From Candidatus Dactylopiibacterium sp. (GTDB taxonomy: Bacteria > Pseudomonadota > Gammaproteobacteria > Burkholderiales > Rhodocyclaceae), in contig JAVHXQ010000024.1 in the NCBI GenBank assembly GCA_031119555.1, positions 1 to 51,737 on the forward strand: a stretch of DNA of 51,737 nucleotides. The letters are read 5' to 3'. Both the position numbers and the translations under genes were made by a program. The notes under the pieces are model-generated. The model made no database searches. It saw nothing but the letters and a program-made list of their open reading frames with translations, and was not told the DNA's origin. Shown piece by piece: positions 17,374 to 26,140 of the stretch. Numbering within the stretch: position 1 is the stretch's first letter; each line of letters begins with the position of its first letter.

Positions 17374-17808
17374 ATGGCACATGACAGCGCGAAGGTCGTC
17401 TGGCAAGGGCGTGGCAAGCACGGCTCGGGCGAGATCTCCACCGGTTCGGGCACCCTGCGTGACGCCCCCTACGGTTTCGAGAGCCGCTTCGGCGACGCCG
17501 TGAATGGCACCAACCCCGAAGAGCTGGTGGGCGCGGCCCATGCCGCGTGCTTCTCAATGGCGATCTCGTTTGCCTGCGATGCGGCGGGGTTCGTGACCGA
17601 ATCCGTCAAGACCGAGGCGCAGACCACCCTGAGCCGTGACGACACGGGCTTCTTCATCTCCAGGATCGCGCTCACGCTGCGCGCGCGCATTCCCGGCATC
17701 ACGCCGGAGGATTTCGCCCAGCTCGCCGAGAAGACCAAGCAGACCTGCCCGATCTCGCGTGCGCTGGCTTCGGTGCCGGAGATCACGCTCGACGCGCAGC
17801 TGGAATGA
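17374..17808 (+). CDS. osmC: OsmC-family organic hydroperoxide reductase
   Basis: 144 residues. OsmC reduces organic hydroperoxides with a cysteine pair; here the peroxidatic Cys59 lies in LVGAAHAACFSMAIS and the resolving Cys125 in KTKQTCPISRA, the same positions as in E. coli OsmC. The N-terminal GSGEISTGSGTL segment also matches the family. The ATG has GAGGGG 8 bases upstream. A flavin disulfide oxidoreductase gene starts 13 bp downstream, so the two form an operon. OsmC/Ohr proteins are re-reduced by dihydrolipoamide through lipoamide dehydrogenase in species where this was tested, which gives the pairing a functional logic. Confidence 0.92.
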   Translation: MAHDSAKVVWQGRGKHGSGEISTGSGTLRDAPYGFESRFGDAVNGTNPEELVGAAHAACFSMAISFACDAAGFVTESVKTEAQTTLSRDDTGFFISRIALTLRARIPGITPEDFAQLAEKTKQTCPISRALASVPEITLDAQLE

Positions 17809-17821
17809 GAAGGAGGCGCCG

Positions 17822-19246
17822 ATGGAGAACCGCAAAGTAGAGGTCGCGATCATCGGTGCGGGCACGGCGGGCATGGCCGCCTACCGTGCCGTGCGAGCGC
17901 ATACCGACAACCTGGTGGTCATCGAGGCGGGCGAGCTGGGCACGACCTGCGCGCGCGTGGGCTGCATGCCCAGCAAGCTGCTGCTGGCCGCTGCCGAGGC
18001 GGCGCGCCAGGCGCAGAGCGCCACGCGCTTCGGCGTCGAGGTGGGCTCCGTGCGGGTCGCCGGAGACCGCGTGATGGGCCGTCTGCACAGCGAGCGCGAA
18101 CGCTTCGTGGCTGGCGTGCTCAGTGAAGTGGCGATGTGGCCGGCCGAGCATCTGCTGCGCGGCACGGCGCGCTTCGTGGCGCCCGGCGTGCTGGAGGTCG
18201 ACGCGCGAATGCGCGTGGAGGCCGCGCGCATCGTCATCGCCACGGGTTCGCGGCCCGTGCTGCCGCCGGCCTGGCGGCAGGCGCTGGGCAACCGGCTGCT
18301 CGTCTCCGACGACGTGTTCGAGTGGCGCACGCTGCCCGCCTCGGTGGCCGTGGCGGGCACGGGCGCGATCGGCCTGGAACTCGCGCTCGCGCTGCATGCG
18401 CTGGGCGTGCGGGTCGCGCTCTACGGGCGTGGCGCGAACTTCGGCACGCTCACCGACCCCCTCCTGCAGACCCGCGCGCAGGAGATCTTCGGCGCGACCT
18501 TGCCCTTGCACCTGGATGACAGCGACATCGAGCCGGTGCTCGAGGCGGGCGAGGTCGTGATCCGCAAGGGCGGCTCCGAGGAGCGTTTCGAGCTGCTCAT
18601 CGCCGCCATTGGCCGTGAGCCCGCGCTGGAGGCGCTGGACCTTGCCGCGGGCGGCATTCCCGTCGATGAAAAGGGGCAGATCCCCTTCGACCCCGCCACC
18701 TGTCAGGTCGACGGGCTGCCCGTCTTTCTCGCGGGCGACGTCGACAACGCCGCCCCGGTGCTGCACGTGGCCGCCGAAGAGGGGCGCGTCGCCGGGCAGC
18801 ATGCCGCGCGCTATCCCGAGGTGACGCCGCGCGAGCGCCAGACGCCGATGTCCATCGTGTTCAGCCAGCCGCAGATCGCCACCGCCGGCGCGCGCCACGC
18901 GGAACTCGTGGCGCGCGGCGAGGATTTCGTCTGCGGGCAGGTGTCGTTCTCGGAGCAGGGCCGCGCGCGCCTCGCGGGTCAGGCCCAGGGCGCGCTGCGC
19001 GTCTATGCCGCGCGCGCCGACGGGCGCTTGCTGGGCGCGGAGATGATCGGCCCCGCGGCGGAGCATTTCGCGCATCTCATCGCGTGGGCCATCGAGGAGG
19101 GCAGCAGCGTGCAGGCCCTGCTGCGGCGTCCGTTCTATCACCCCGTCTTCGAGGAGGGGTTGCGCACGGCGCTGGCCGCCGCGCGCGACGCGGGGCTGGC
19201 CGAGGCCCACGAGGGATCGGCGTCGCTCAACCGCATGCTGGGCTGA
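17822..19246 (+). CDS. Dihydrolipoamide dehydrogenase-like flavoprotein disulfide reductase
   Basis: 474 residues, class I pyridine nucleotide-disulfide oxidoreductase. FAD-binding VAIIGAGTAGMAAY is at the N-terminus; the redox pair is Cys43/Cys48 in TTCARVGCMPSK; a second dinucleotide loop is VAVAGTGAIGLELALAL; the FAD-proximal motif is VFLAGDVDN; the C-terminal dimer domain ends with RRPFYHPVFEEGLRTAL, where His-Pro-(x)2-Glu-Glu stands for the His-Glu dyad, slightly off the usual HPTLSE. AGGAGG six bases before the ATG is a strong ribosome-binding site. No dehydrogenase complex genes are adjacent; the partner is OsmC just upstream. It could be a lipoamide dehydrogenase dedicated to OsmC or a related thiol reductase. 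Confidence 0.85.
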   Translation: MENRKVEVAIIGAGTAGMAAYRAVRAHTDNLVVIEAGELGTTCARVGCMPSKLLLAAAEAARQAQSATRFGVEVGSVRVAGDRVMGRLHSERERFVAGVLSEVAMWPAEHLLRGTARFVAPGVLEVDARMRVEAARIVIATGSRPVLPPAWRQALGNRLLVSDDVFEWRTLPASVAVAGTGAIGLELALALHALGVRVALYGRGANFGTLTDPLLQTRAQEIFGATLPLHLDDSDIEPVLEAGEVVIRKGGSEERFELLIAAIGREPALEALDLAAGGIPVDEKGQIPFDPATCQVDGLPVFLAGDVDNAAPVLHVAAEEGRVAGQHAARYPEVTPRERQTPMSIVFSQPQIATAGARHAELVARGEDFVCGQVSFSEQGRARLAGQAQGALRVYAARADGRLLGAEMIGPAAEHFAHLIAWAIEEGSSVQALLRRPFYHPVFEEGLRTALAAARDAGLAEAHEGSASLNRMLG

Positions 19247-19318
19247 GGCATGCGCGGCCGCCTCGCGTCGCTGCGCGCGCCTGTGTATGCTCACCGACGG
19301 AATCTGTCGGGAGCCTGA

Positions 19319-20464
19319 ATGCTGGTCGAACCGCTGGACTGTATCGTGCCTGCCGATGCGCAGGCGGTGGAGGCGCGCGCCGCGGCGCTCGTGGCGGCGG
19401 GCGCGCGCTCGCTGCTGATCCTGGCTGGCGAAGGCGCGCTGGTTTCCGATGACGAATGGGACGCCCTCCTGCGTGCGCAGCCCGTGCCGGTCTGCGGCGG
19501 CATTTTTCCCAGCGTGCTGGTCGAGGGCGAAGCGCTGGCGCGCGGGGTGCTGGTGATGGGCATGCGTTGCGAGGCGAGCGTGTGCGTGGTACCCGGGCTG
19601 GGCGAGGCGCAGACGCCGGACCTCGCCGCGCTGGGGGCCTGTCTGCCAGGGCTGCAGGCCGCGCGCACGGTGCTGCTGTGGGTGGATGGCCTCGCGCACC
19701 GGGTGGACGATCTGCTGGGCGAAATCTACGATCAGCTCGGCGCGGAGCCCGCCTTCTTCGGCGCGGGCGCCGGCAGTGCCAGCTTCATGCCGCGCCGCTG
19801 CGTGTTCAGCAATGAGGGGCTGCTCGCCGAATCCGCCGTGCTCATGGGCCTGCCGGTGAGCATCGGGCTGGGCTTCGCACACGGCTGCGCGCCCGTGGCG
19901 GGGCCCTTCCTGGTGTCCACCGTGACCAGCAACCGCATCGGCCGGCTCGATTTCGCCCCCGCGCTGGAGGTGTATCGCGAGGAAGTCCGGCGCCTCAGCG
20001 GGCAGGAGGTCACGCAGCAGAATTTCTTCTCCGTCACCCGCGCCTTCCCCTTCGGGCTCGAGCGCATGGACGGCTCCTTCCTGCTCCGCGAGCCGGTGCA
20101 GATCGACGGCGAGCGCATCATCTGCGTGGGCGACGTCAGCGAGCAGAGCACGCTGCACATCCTGCACGGCGGGGTGCGCGAAGTCTTCCGCGCCGCCGAG
20201 CAGGCCTGCGAGGAAGCGCTGGCGAGCACGATCCGGCCGGCCGCCGTGCTGCTTATCGACTGCCTCAATCGCGCGCGCTATCTGGGCGCGGCCCATCTGC
20301 ACCAGGACGCGCGCATCCGCAAGCGGCTCGAAGAGGCCGGCCACGGCGGCACGCCGGTGTTCGGCGTGCTGTCGGTGGGCGAGTTCGCGAGCCAGAGCGG
20401 CAACTATCCGGAATTCCACAGCCGCACCTTCGTGCTCGGACTGCTGCCCCATGACGCCGCGTGA
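19319..20464 (+). CDS. FIST-domain sensory protein
   Basis: 381 residues with FIST N and C domains, small-ligand sensing modules found in signalling proteins. Supporting stretches are TVLLWVDGLAHRVDDLLGEI and FFGAGAGSASF, then GLPVSIGLGFAHGCAPVAGP and, in the C part, FGVLSVGEFASQSGNYPEFH, where Gly-Glu-(I/F) is a FIST_C hallmark. There is no transmembrane segment, so it is cytosolic. GGGAG lies 6 bases before the ATG. The last 14 bases overlap the following histidine kinase gene, so FIST protein and kinase are coupled and probably work together, the FIST protein as the input module. Confidence 0.85.
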   Translation: MLVEPLDCIVPADAQAVEARAAALVAAGARSLLILAGEGALVSDDEWDALLRAQPVPVCGGIFPSVLVEGEALARGVLVMGMRCEASVCVVPGLGEAQTPDLAALGACLPGLQAARTVLLWVDGLAHRVDDLLGEIYDQLGAEPAFFGAGAGSASFMPRRCVFSNEGLLAESAVLMGLPVSIGLGFAHGCAPVAGPFLVSTVTSNRIGRLDFAPALEVYREEVRRLSGQEVTQQNFFSVTRAFPFGLERMDGSFLLREPVQIDGERIICVGDVSEQSTLHILHGGVREVFRAAEQACEEALASTIRPAAVLLIDCLNRARYLGAAHLHQDARIRKRLEEAGHGGTPVFGVLSVGEFASQSGNYPEFHSRTFVLGLLPHDAA

Positions 20465-21674
20465 ATCCCGCCATTCCACGACCTGGATGCTTTCGGTGCA
20501 GGGCGACCTGTCGCTGCAGATCGGCGTCTCGCTCGATGCCAGCCGCATGCTGCACCATTTCCTGCGCGCGCTCACGCGACGTCTGCAACTGCGCGCCGCC
20601 CAGCTCTGGTGGCGCGACGACGCGGGCGCGCCGGAGCGCTTCGCCTACCCGGCGCGCAGCCTTGTGAGCTGGGCCGCCGAGCCTGCGCGCGAAGCGGCCG
20701 GCATGGCCTTCCTCGCGGGCGCGGAGAGTGCCGCCGATGACGGCGTCCTGCGCCTGCGCGTGGGTGACGTGGCGGTGCTGTTCCTGGAAGAAGGGCGCGT
20801 GCGCTGCAGCCCCGGCGCGCTGGCGGTCGTCGACGCGCTGATGCCGCGCCTCGCCTTCGCCTGCCGGGCCTGCCTGGACCACAGGCGCAGCGGCGCGCTG
20901 CTCGACCTGACGCGCCGGCAGAATCAGGAACTGCAGGAAACCCGTCTGCGCGCCGAGGAGGCGCTGCGCAGCAAGAACGAGTTCCTCGCCGCGATCAGCC
21001 ACGAGATGCGCACGCCGCTCAACAGCGTGCTGGGTTTCGCCGAGCTGTTGCGCCTGGAGCTTGCCGGCGAGGAGATGGAGGAATATGCCAAGACGATCTA
21101 TTCGTCGGGGCGGCATCTTCTGGCCATGTTCAACGACCTGCTCGACCTCGCCAAGCTCGACGCGCGCCGTCTCGTGCTGTATCCCGAGGACATCGATCTT
21201 GCCCAGCTGTGCACGGACGCATGGGCGCCGATGGCCGCGGATGCGCGCCGCAAGGGCCTGATCGGGCGGCTGGAATTCGCCCCCGGGCTGCCCGCGCGCA
21301 TCGTCGTCGATCCCGTCCGGTTGCGGCAGATCCTGGGCAACCTGCTGGGCAACGCGCTGAAATTCACGCGCGCGGGCAGCGTGAGCTTCACGGTGATGCC
21401 GCGAGAGGGCGCGGTGGAATTCGTGATCGCCGACACCGGCCCCGGCATCCGTCCCGAAGCGAAGGACAAGGTGTTCGAGCGTTTCGTGCAGGCGGGCGAC
21501 GGCCACTTGCGCAACGCGGAGGGCACGGGCCTGGGGCTGGCGATCGCGAGCGAACTCGCCGAGGCCATGGGCGGCAGCCTGGGCCTGGAGTCGGAGCTGG
21601 GGCGCGGGTCGTGCTTCCACCTCTTTCTGCCCGAAGTGGACCCCACGCTCATCCGTGGTGCCGCGCCCGCGTGA
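20451..21674 (+). CDS. Soluble sensor histidine kinase partnered with the FIST protein
   Basis: 407 residues. The first ~150 residues are an uncharacterised GAF-like input region with no TM helix; a coiled linker (RQNQELQETRLRAEEALRSK) leads to a HisKA domain with H-box FLAAISHEMRTPLNS (His about residue 184) and a HATPase domain with N box LGNLLGNALKFT, G1 VIADTGPGI and G2 GTGLGLAI. All catalytic boxes look intact. It overlaps the FIST gene by 14 bp. No response regulator lies next to it, so its partner is elsewhere. A strong terminator follows 48 bp after the stop. Confidence 0.88.
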   Translation: MTPRESRHSTTWMLSVQGDLSLQIGVSLDASRMLHHFLRALTRRLQLRAAQLWWRDDAGAPERFAYPARSLVSWAAEPAREAAGMAFLAGAESAADDGVLRLRVGDVAVLFLEEGRVRCSPGALAVVDALMPRLAFACRACLDHRRSGALLDLTRRQNQELQETRLRAEEALRSKNEFLAAISHEMRTPLNSVLGFAELLRLELAGEEMEEYAKTIYSSGRHLLAMFNDLLDLAKLDARRLVLYPEDIDLAQLCTDAWAPMAADARRKGLIGRLEFAPGLPARIVVDPVRLRQILGNLLGNALKFTRAGSVSFTVMPREGAVEFVIADTGPGIRPEAKDKVFERFVQAGDGHLRNAEGTGLGLAIASELAEAMGGSLGLESELGRGSCFHLFLPEVDPTLIRGAAPA

Positions 21675-21722
21675 GTCGGGTGGCATGCGCGAGCGGCCAA
21701 TCCGCCGCGCGCGGCGGGCACA

Positions 21723-21750
21723 AAAAAGCCGACCCGGAGGTCGGCTTTTT
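21723..21750. terminator. Bidirectional intrinsic terminator
   Basis: A perfect 11-bp stem (AAAAAGCCGAC / GTCGGCTTTTT) with a six-base loop, A-rich on one side and T-rich on the other. It sits between the convergent histidine kinase and lipoprotein genes and can end both transcripts. Confidence 0.92.
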
Positions 21751-21766
21751 ATCTCGCTCGGGAAAC

Positions 21767-21979
21767 TTACTGAGCAGCGGAAGCGTCAGCAGCCGGAGCG
21801 GAAGCGTCAACCGCGGCGGACGCGTCGGCAGCCGGAGCGGCTTCAGGAGCGGAGGCCTCGACTGCCGGAGCGGCAGGTGCTTCGACAGCCGGAGCTTCGA
21901 CAGGAGCGGCTTCTTCCTTCTTGCCACATGCGGAAACTGCCAGAGCGATCAGAGCAGCGACGAGGAGAGACTGTTTCAT
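21767..21979 (-). CDS. Small Ala/Pro-rich lipoprotein
   Basis: 70-residue precursor: MKQSLLVAALIALAVSACGKK gives a lipobox (VSAC) with lipidation at Cys18 and Gly next to it, favouring the outer membrane. The mature part is almost only Ala, Pro, Glu, Val, Ser and Asp in loose repeats (APAVEAPAAPAVEASAP, then ADASA units), so it is intrinsically disordered and acidic. Such short lipoproteins are common next to stress or envelope genes in Burkholderiales; function unknown. It has a good upstream promoter and a shared downstream terminator, so it is probably a monocistronic, expressed gene. Confidence 0.85.
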   Translation of the reverse strand: MKQSLLVAALIALAVSACGKKEEAAPVEAPAVEAPAAPAVEASAPEAAPAADASAAVDASAPAADASAAQ

Positions 21980-22050
21980 TATTCGATTCCCTTGCGAAAT
22001 AGAGTGGGCAACACGCCAAATCTGGATCGGCCACCAAGCCGATGCGGTGC

Positions 22051-22079
22051 ATTATAGCAACGACTTGGCGGAGTTTGGA
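22051..22079 (-). promoter_or_regulatory. Promoter of the small lipoprotein gene
   Basis: On the minus strand there is a perfect TATAAT -10 (plus-strand 22051-22056), about 70 bp upstream of the ATG, with only a weak -35 (TCCAAA, 17-base spacer). The perfect -10 in a GC-rich genome makes it credible. Confidence 0.55.
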
Positions 22080-22206
22080 ATGTGTGCTGCCGTCAAGTTC
22101 CAGTTGTTTTTTTGCGACATCTGATCTGGATCACGGGCTTCTCCTGATAGCTCAAACGCTTGGCCCTGCTTTGCCGTTCGTCGTGTCCAAGCGGGGGCCG
22201 CGCGGC

Positions 22207-22212
22207 TAGAAT
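22207..22212 (+). promoter_or_regulatory. Candidate -10 element for rlmD
   Basis: TAGAAT lies about 33 bp before the rlmD ATG in the divergent rlmD/lipoprotein gap. I see no good -35 at 16-18 bases, so this is tentative. Confidence 0.3.
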
Positions 22213-22244
22213 CGCACCTCGATCGATATGCCCGAGAGTCTGTC

Positions 22245-23543
22245 ATGAATTCTGTCCTCGTCGAGTCCCTGGACCATGAAGGTCGCGGTATTGCCCGGTC
22301 CGACGGCAAGACGATCTTCATCGAGGGCGCACTGCCCGGTGAGCGCGTCGAATTCCTGAGCCACCGCCGCAAGCCCACCTTCGAACAGGCCACGATGTCC
22401 GCCCTGTTGCGCGCGAGCCCGTTGCGCTGCGCGCCACGCTGCCCCCACTTCGGCGTCTGCGGGGGCTGCAGCATGCAGCATCTCGACACTTCGGCCCAGG
22501 TGGCCGTGAAGCAGCGCGTGCTGGAGAACGCGCTGTGGCACCTCGCACGCGTGCGCGCGGAGGTGATCTACCCTGCGCTGCATGGGCCCGATTGGGGCTA
22601 TCGCTTCCGCGCGCGGCTGGGTGTTATCCAGGTGCCGGGCGAGACCGGCGTGCTTGTCGGCTTCCACGAGAAAAAAAGCAGCTACATCGCCGACATGCAG
22701 CGCTGCGAGATCCTGCCGCCCGCGCTTTCCCGCCTGCTGGTGCCCTTGCGCGGGCTCATCGCGGGGCTTTCCATCGCCAACCGCATTCCCCAGATCGAGG
22801 TCGCGGTGGGGGAGGAGAAAACCGTTCTCGTCCTGCGCAACCTGCTGCCATTCACGCAGGCCGATATCCGGCACGTGCTCGCGTTCGGCGAAGCGTGGGG
22901 CATGCGCATGTGGTATCAGCCGGGCGGCCCCGATACGGCGCGTCCCTTCGATCAGGACGAGACGCCCTGGCTGACGTATTCGCTGCCCGAGTTCGACGTG
23001 CGCCTGAAGTTCAAGCCGACCGATTTCACGCAGGTCAACATCCCGATCAACCGCGCGCTGATGCACCGGGCCATGCAGCTGCTCGATCCGCGGCCCGGCG
23101 AGCGCATTGCCGACCTGTTCTGCGGGCTGGGTAATTTCAGCCTGCCCATCGCGGCGCGCGGCGCGCGCGTGCACGGCGTGGAAGGCAGCGCGGCGCTGAC
23201 CGCGCGCGCCGCCGAGAACGCACGGGACAACGGGTTGGGCGAGCGCTGCCGCTTTTCGGTCGCCAATCTTTTCGAGGCCACGCCCGCGAGTCTTGCCAGG
23301 CTGGGCCCGCTCGACAAGATGCTGATCGATCCGCCGCGCGACGGGGCCATCGCGGTCTGCAAGGCGCTCGACGACTCGGCGCCGCGACGGATCGTGTATG
23401 TCTCGTGCAATCCGGCCACGCTCGCGCGCGACAGCGGCGTGCTGGTGGGCGAGAAGGGCTATCGCCTGCGCGGCGCGGGGGTTGCGAACATGTTCCCGCA
23501 GACTTCGCACGTCGAGTCCATCGCGCTGTTCGAGCGCGACTGA
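22245..23543 (+). CDS. rlmD: 23S rRNA (uracil-1939-C5)-methyltransferase RlmD
   Basis: 432 residues. RlmD uses SAM to methylate U1939 of 23S rRNA. An N-terminal TRAM-like domain ([20 protein letters not shown]) precedes an iron-sulfur cysteine cluster (Cys62, Cys66, Cys72, Cys75 in [14 protein letters not shown]), then the methyltransferase core with [15 protein letters not shown] motif [25 protein letters not shown] and the catalytic-cysteine loop [13 protein letters not shown]. Length and motif order match the family. The neighbouring genes are unrelated, and an intrinsic terminator follows 31 bp after the stop, so it is probably transcribed alone. Confidence 0.95.
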   Translation: MNSVLVESLDHEGRGIARSDGKTIFIEGALPGERVEFLSHRRKPTFEQATMSALLRASPLRCAPRCPHFGVCGGCSMQHLDTSAQVAVKQRVLENALWHLARVRAEVIYPALHGPDWGYRFRARLGVIQVPGETGVLVGFHEKKSSYIADMQRCEILPPALSRLLVPLRGLIAGLSIANRIPQIEVAVGEEKTVLVLRNLLPFTQADIRHVLAFGEAWGMRMWYQPGGPDTARPFDQDETPWLTYSLPEFDVRLKFKPTDFTQVNIPINRALMHRAMQLLDPRPGERIADLFCGLGNFSLPIAARGARVHGVEGSAALTARAAENARDNGLGERCRFSVANLFEATPASLARLGPLDKMLIDPPRDGAIAVCKALDDSAPRRIVYVSCNPATLARDSGVLVGEKGYRLRGAGVANMFPQTSHVESIALFERD

Positions 23544-23574
23544 GCGGCCGCGGCGCGCTCCGCCGGCCCGAATG

Positions 23575-23601
23575 AAAAAGCCCGCTTGACGCGGGCTTTT
23601 T
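23575..23601. terminator. Bidirectional intrinsic terminator
   Basis: A perfect 11-bp stem AAAAAGCCCGC / GCGGGCTTTTT with a five-base loop, placed between the convergent rlmD and Bax-inhibitor-1 genes; it serves both. Confidence 0.93.
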
Positions 23602-23621
23602 CGTTGCCGGGGCAGGGGCGG

Positions 23622-24311
23622 TCAGTCGCGCTCGCCGCCGAAGATGCTGAGGAGCTGGAGCAGGCTCACGAAGATGTTGTAGAGGTCGAGGTAGACCGCC
23701 AGCGTGGCGCTCACGTAGCTGGTCTCGCCGCCGTTGATGATGCGGTTCAGGTCGAACAGCAGCCAGGCCGAGAACAGGCCGCAGGTGATGACCGTGAGCG
23801 CCAGGTGCAGCATGGGCAGCTGGAAGAACAGGTTGGCGATGCTCGCGGCGATCAGCAGCAGCGTGCCGACGAACAGGAACTGCCCCATGCCGGAGAGGTC
23901 GCGCTTGATCGTCGCGGCCAGCGTGGACATGCCGAAGAAGATGATCGCCGTGCCGCCCGCGGCCATTGCGATCAGCGTGCCGCCGTTCGAGAAGCGCAGC
24001 GTGCGCTCCAGCGTGACCGACAGCATCAGCCCCATCACGAAGGTGAAGCCGAGCAGCAGCGCGACGCCCAGGCTGCTGTTGCGCTGGCGCTGGATGGCGA
24101 ACATGAGGCCGATCATGACGCCCAGCATCAGCAGCGGGCCCATGATGGGGCTGCCCGCGAACATGCCGGCGAAGTGCATTTTCATGCCGATCCAGGCGCC
24201 GGCCGCCGTGGGCAGCATCGACAGGGCCAGCAGGTTGTAGGTGTTGCGCAGTACCTTGTTGCGGACCTGGCTGCGGCCCAGCGTACTGGTGTTGAGGGCA
24301 TTGCTGTCCAT
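23622..24311 (-). CDS. Bax inhibitor-1/YccA family membrane protein
   Basis: 229 residues with seven hydrophobic helices (for example GTLIAMAAGGTAIIFFGMS, GQFLFVGTLLLIAASIANLF, HLALTVITCGLFSAWLLFD). Family marks are VLRNTYNLLALSMLPTAAGA near the N-terminus, SMxTLAATIKRDLSGMG in the middle and the acidic C-terminal FDLNRIINGGETSYVSATL with ALYLDLYNIF-type ending. Bacterial members are inner-membrane proteins (E. coli YccA binds FtsH); some act as pH-sensitive calcium leaks. The start is the MDSNALNTS Met, which has GGAGA upstream; an ORF start 12 codons earlier is less likely. Transcription is monocistronic with a terminator downstream. Confidence 0.92.
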   Translation of the reverse strand: MDSNALNTSTLGRSQVRNKVLRNTYNLLALSMLPTAAGAWIGMKMHFAGMFAGSPIMGPLLMLGVMIGLMFAIQRQRNSSLGVALLLGFTFVMGLMLSVTLERTLRFSNGGTLIAMAAGGTAIIFFGMSTLAATIKRDLSGMGQFLFVGTLLLIAASIANLFFQLPMLHLALTVITCGLFSAWLLFDLNRIINGGETSYVSATLAVYLDLYNIFVSLLQLLSIFGGERD

Positions 24312-24639
24312 GCTGAAGCTCTCCGATGCGATGAGTGGGGAAAACACGCGATTGTGGCGTTGCGTCTATTGACCGCGCAAGCCGTGGCTTGTTCCCCGGC
24401 GGGGGCCTGTCGCTTCCGCGAAACACCCGTGTGGGTGTCCAGGCGAGAAGCCCGCGTGCCGGCCGCGCCGTTGCGCGGGCCGCGCCCTCCGCCTGGCGTG
24501 ATGGCGGGGAACAGGACGCAGACCGTGACAATCTCCACGCGCTTCACGGCAAACCCGCCCTTCAGTTTTGCCGGTCGCGGACGTTGGTCAACGCCAGACA
24601 GCGAGCGAAGTCTCGCAGAAGACCCAGAGCCCCCGCCCC
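24312..24639. other. Divergent intergenic region, Bax-inhibitor-1/GGDEF genes
   Basis: 328 bp between divergent genes. I see no gene in it. A weak minus-strand promoter candidate (TTGCGC, 18-base spacer, CACAAT) lies near 24350-24380; no clear promoter for the GGDEF gene is visible. Confidence 0.4.
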
Positions 24640-26136
24640 ATGCCCTTCAACGACCCCTCCCTAGACGCGGCGCCTTCCATCCTGAAACGGGGATTGTGGG
24701 TGTTCGTCGCGACCACCCTGCTTGTCGTCTGGGGCGCGACGGCGGCCTTCCTGTTCGTGTATCGGGACCGCCTCATCCGCTCGGCGACCGATGAGCTGGT
24801 GCAGCTCAACAGCGTCGTGGCCCAGCATACGAGCGCGACCTTCACGCTGCTCGAGACCGATCTGCGCATGGTGGACCGCTGGCTGCAGGCGCACCAGGGA
24901 GCCGACCCGCTCAATGACCCGGCCTTCGTCGCCACGCTCGACGAAATGCGCCAGCTCTCGCGCGGCCTCATCGACATCCTCGTGGTGACGACCGACGGCA
25001 AGCTGCACGCGATTCCCGACGCCACGCGCCATCCGGTCGCCGACGTGCATGATCGCGAGTACTTCCTGGCGCAGACGGCCCCGCAGACGCAGGACGGCAA
25101 GCCCGACCTCTTCGTGGGCGACCCCGTGCTGGGACGCGCGGCCGGCCGCTGGCGCATTCCGGTCTCGCTGCGCACCGGTGCCGACGGCACGGGCTACCGC
25201 ATGATCCTGGGCGTGATCGAGCTCGAGCGCCTGACCGAGCTGCACGAGCAATGGCGCCTCAAGGAAAAGGGCAGCATCCTGCTGGTGCGCACCGATGGCC
25301 ACCTGCTCTCGCGCGCGCCGCTGGACCCCCGCCTCATGGGGATGGACCTCTCCAGGCTGCCGAGCTACCCCAAGGGCGAGAACCTGGAGCACGGCACGTA
25401 TCAGTCCGACAGCCTCGCGAGCGATGGCGCGCGGCGCATCCTCGCCTACGAGCGGATCGCCGGCTATCCGTTGTATACGGTCGTCACGCGCGGGTTCGAC
25501 GAAGCCCTGGTGCCTTTCCAGCGCCTGCGCTGGATCCTGCTCACCGTGGCCGGCGTGCTCAGTGCCTTGCTGCTCGTGTTCGCCAGCATCATCCGCCGCA
25601 ACCAGCGCGTGCTCTTCCGCGCCCAGCGCACCTTGCGCCGCATCGCGCTCGTCGACGAACTCACGCAGGTCATGAACCGGCGCGCCTTCATGCTCCAGGC
25701 CGACCGCGAATACGCCCGCGCGCGGCGCCAGGGCGAGCCGCTCGCGTTGCTGATGATAGACATCGACCACTTCAAGGACATCAACGACCACCACGGCCAC
25801 GCCGCCGGCGACGAAGTGCTGCGCGGGGTGGCCGCCGCCTGGGGCGACGCGCTGCGCGGGCACGACCTGCTCGGCCGCCTGGGCGGCGAGGAGTTCGGCG
25901 TGCTGCTGCCCAAGACCACGCCCGACGCCGCGGGCCTGATCGCCGAGCGGCTGCGGCAGCTCACCGAGGCCGCCTCGGTCTCGCCCAGCGTGCCCGCGCT
26001 GCGCCTGAGCGTCAGCATCGGCGTGGGCTGGCTGGAGGCCGGCGACAAGGGCTGTTCGCCCGTGCTCTCGCGCGCCGATCAGGCGCTCTACCGCGCCAAG
26101 GAACAAGGCCGCAACCGCGTCGAACGGCAGCCGTGA
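24640..26136 (+). CDS. Membrane diguanylate cyclase (Cache-GGDEF)
   Basis: 498 residues. An N-terminal TM (about 17-42), a periplasmic double-Cache-like sensor (about 45-285; ILVVTTDGKLHAIPD and LVRTDGHLLSR), a second TM (about 298-318, ILLTVAGVLSALLLVFASII) and a C-terminal GGDEF domain. The active site is intact as GGEEF (about residues 415-419 in LGRLGGEEFGVLL), with the upstream LMIDIDHFKDINDHHGHAAGD motif, so it should make cyclic di-GMP from GTP. An RxxD inhibitory site (RGHD) lies five residues before GGEEF, so product inhibition is likely. The start is the ATG before MPFNDPSLDAAPS; a longer frame adds unlikely sequence. Confidence 0.92.
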   Translation: MPFNDPSLDAAPSILKRGLWVFVATTLLVVWGATAAFLFVYRDRLIRSATDELVQLNSVVAQHTSATFTLLETDLRMVDRWLQAHQGADPLNDPAFVATLDEMRQLSRGLIDILVVTTDGKLHAIPDATRHPVADVHDREYFLAQTAPQTQDGKPDLFVGDPVLGRAAGRWRIPVSLRTGADGTGYRMILGVIELERLTELHEQWRLKEKGSILLVRTDGHLLSRAPLDPRLMGMDLSRLPSYPKGENLEHGTYQSDSLASDGARRILAYERIAGYPLYTVVTRGFDEALVPFQRLRWILLTVAGVLSALLLVFASIIRRNQRVLFRAQRTLRRIALVDELTQVMNRRAFMLQADREYARARRQGEPLALLMIDIDHFKDINDHHGHAAGDEVLRGVAAAWGDALRGHDLLGRLGGEEFGVLLPKTTPDAAGLIAERLRQLTEAASVSPSVPALRLSVSIGVGWLEAGDKGCSPVLSRADQALYRAKEQGRNRVERQP

Positions 26137-26140
26137 GCGC

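Noticed and set aside
17783-20575. A 930-codon minus-strand open frame opposite the disulfide reductase and FIST genes
   Set aside because: It crosses three well-supported plus-strand genes, and its His/Arg/Gln-rich product looks non-biological.
23586-24794. A 402-codon plus-strand open frame opposite the Bax-inhibitor-1 gene
   Set aside because: Gln/Glu/Arg-rich shadow beginning inside the rlmD terminator; the minus-strand membrane protein is far better supported.
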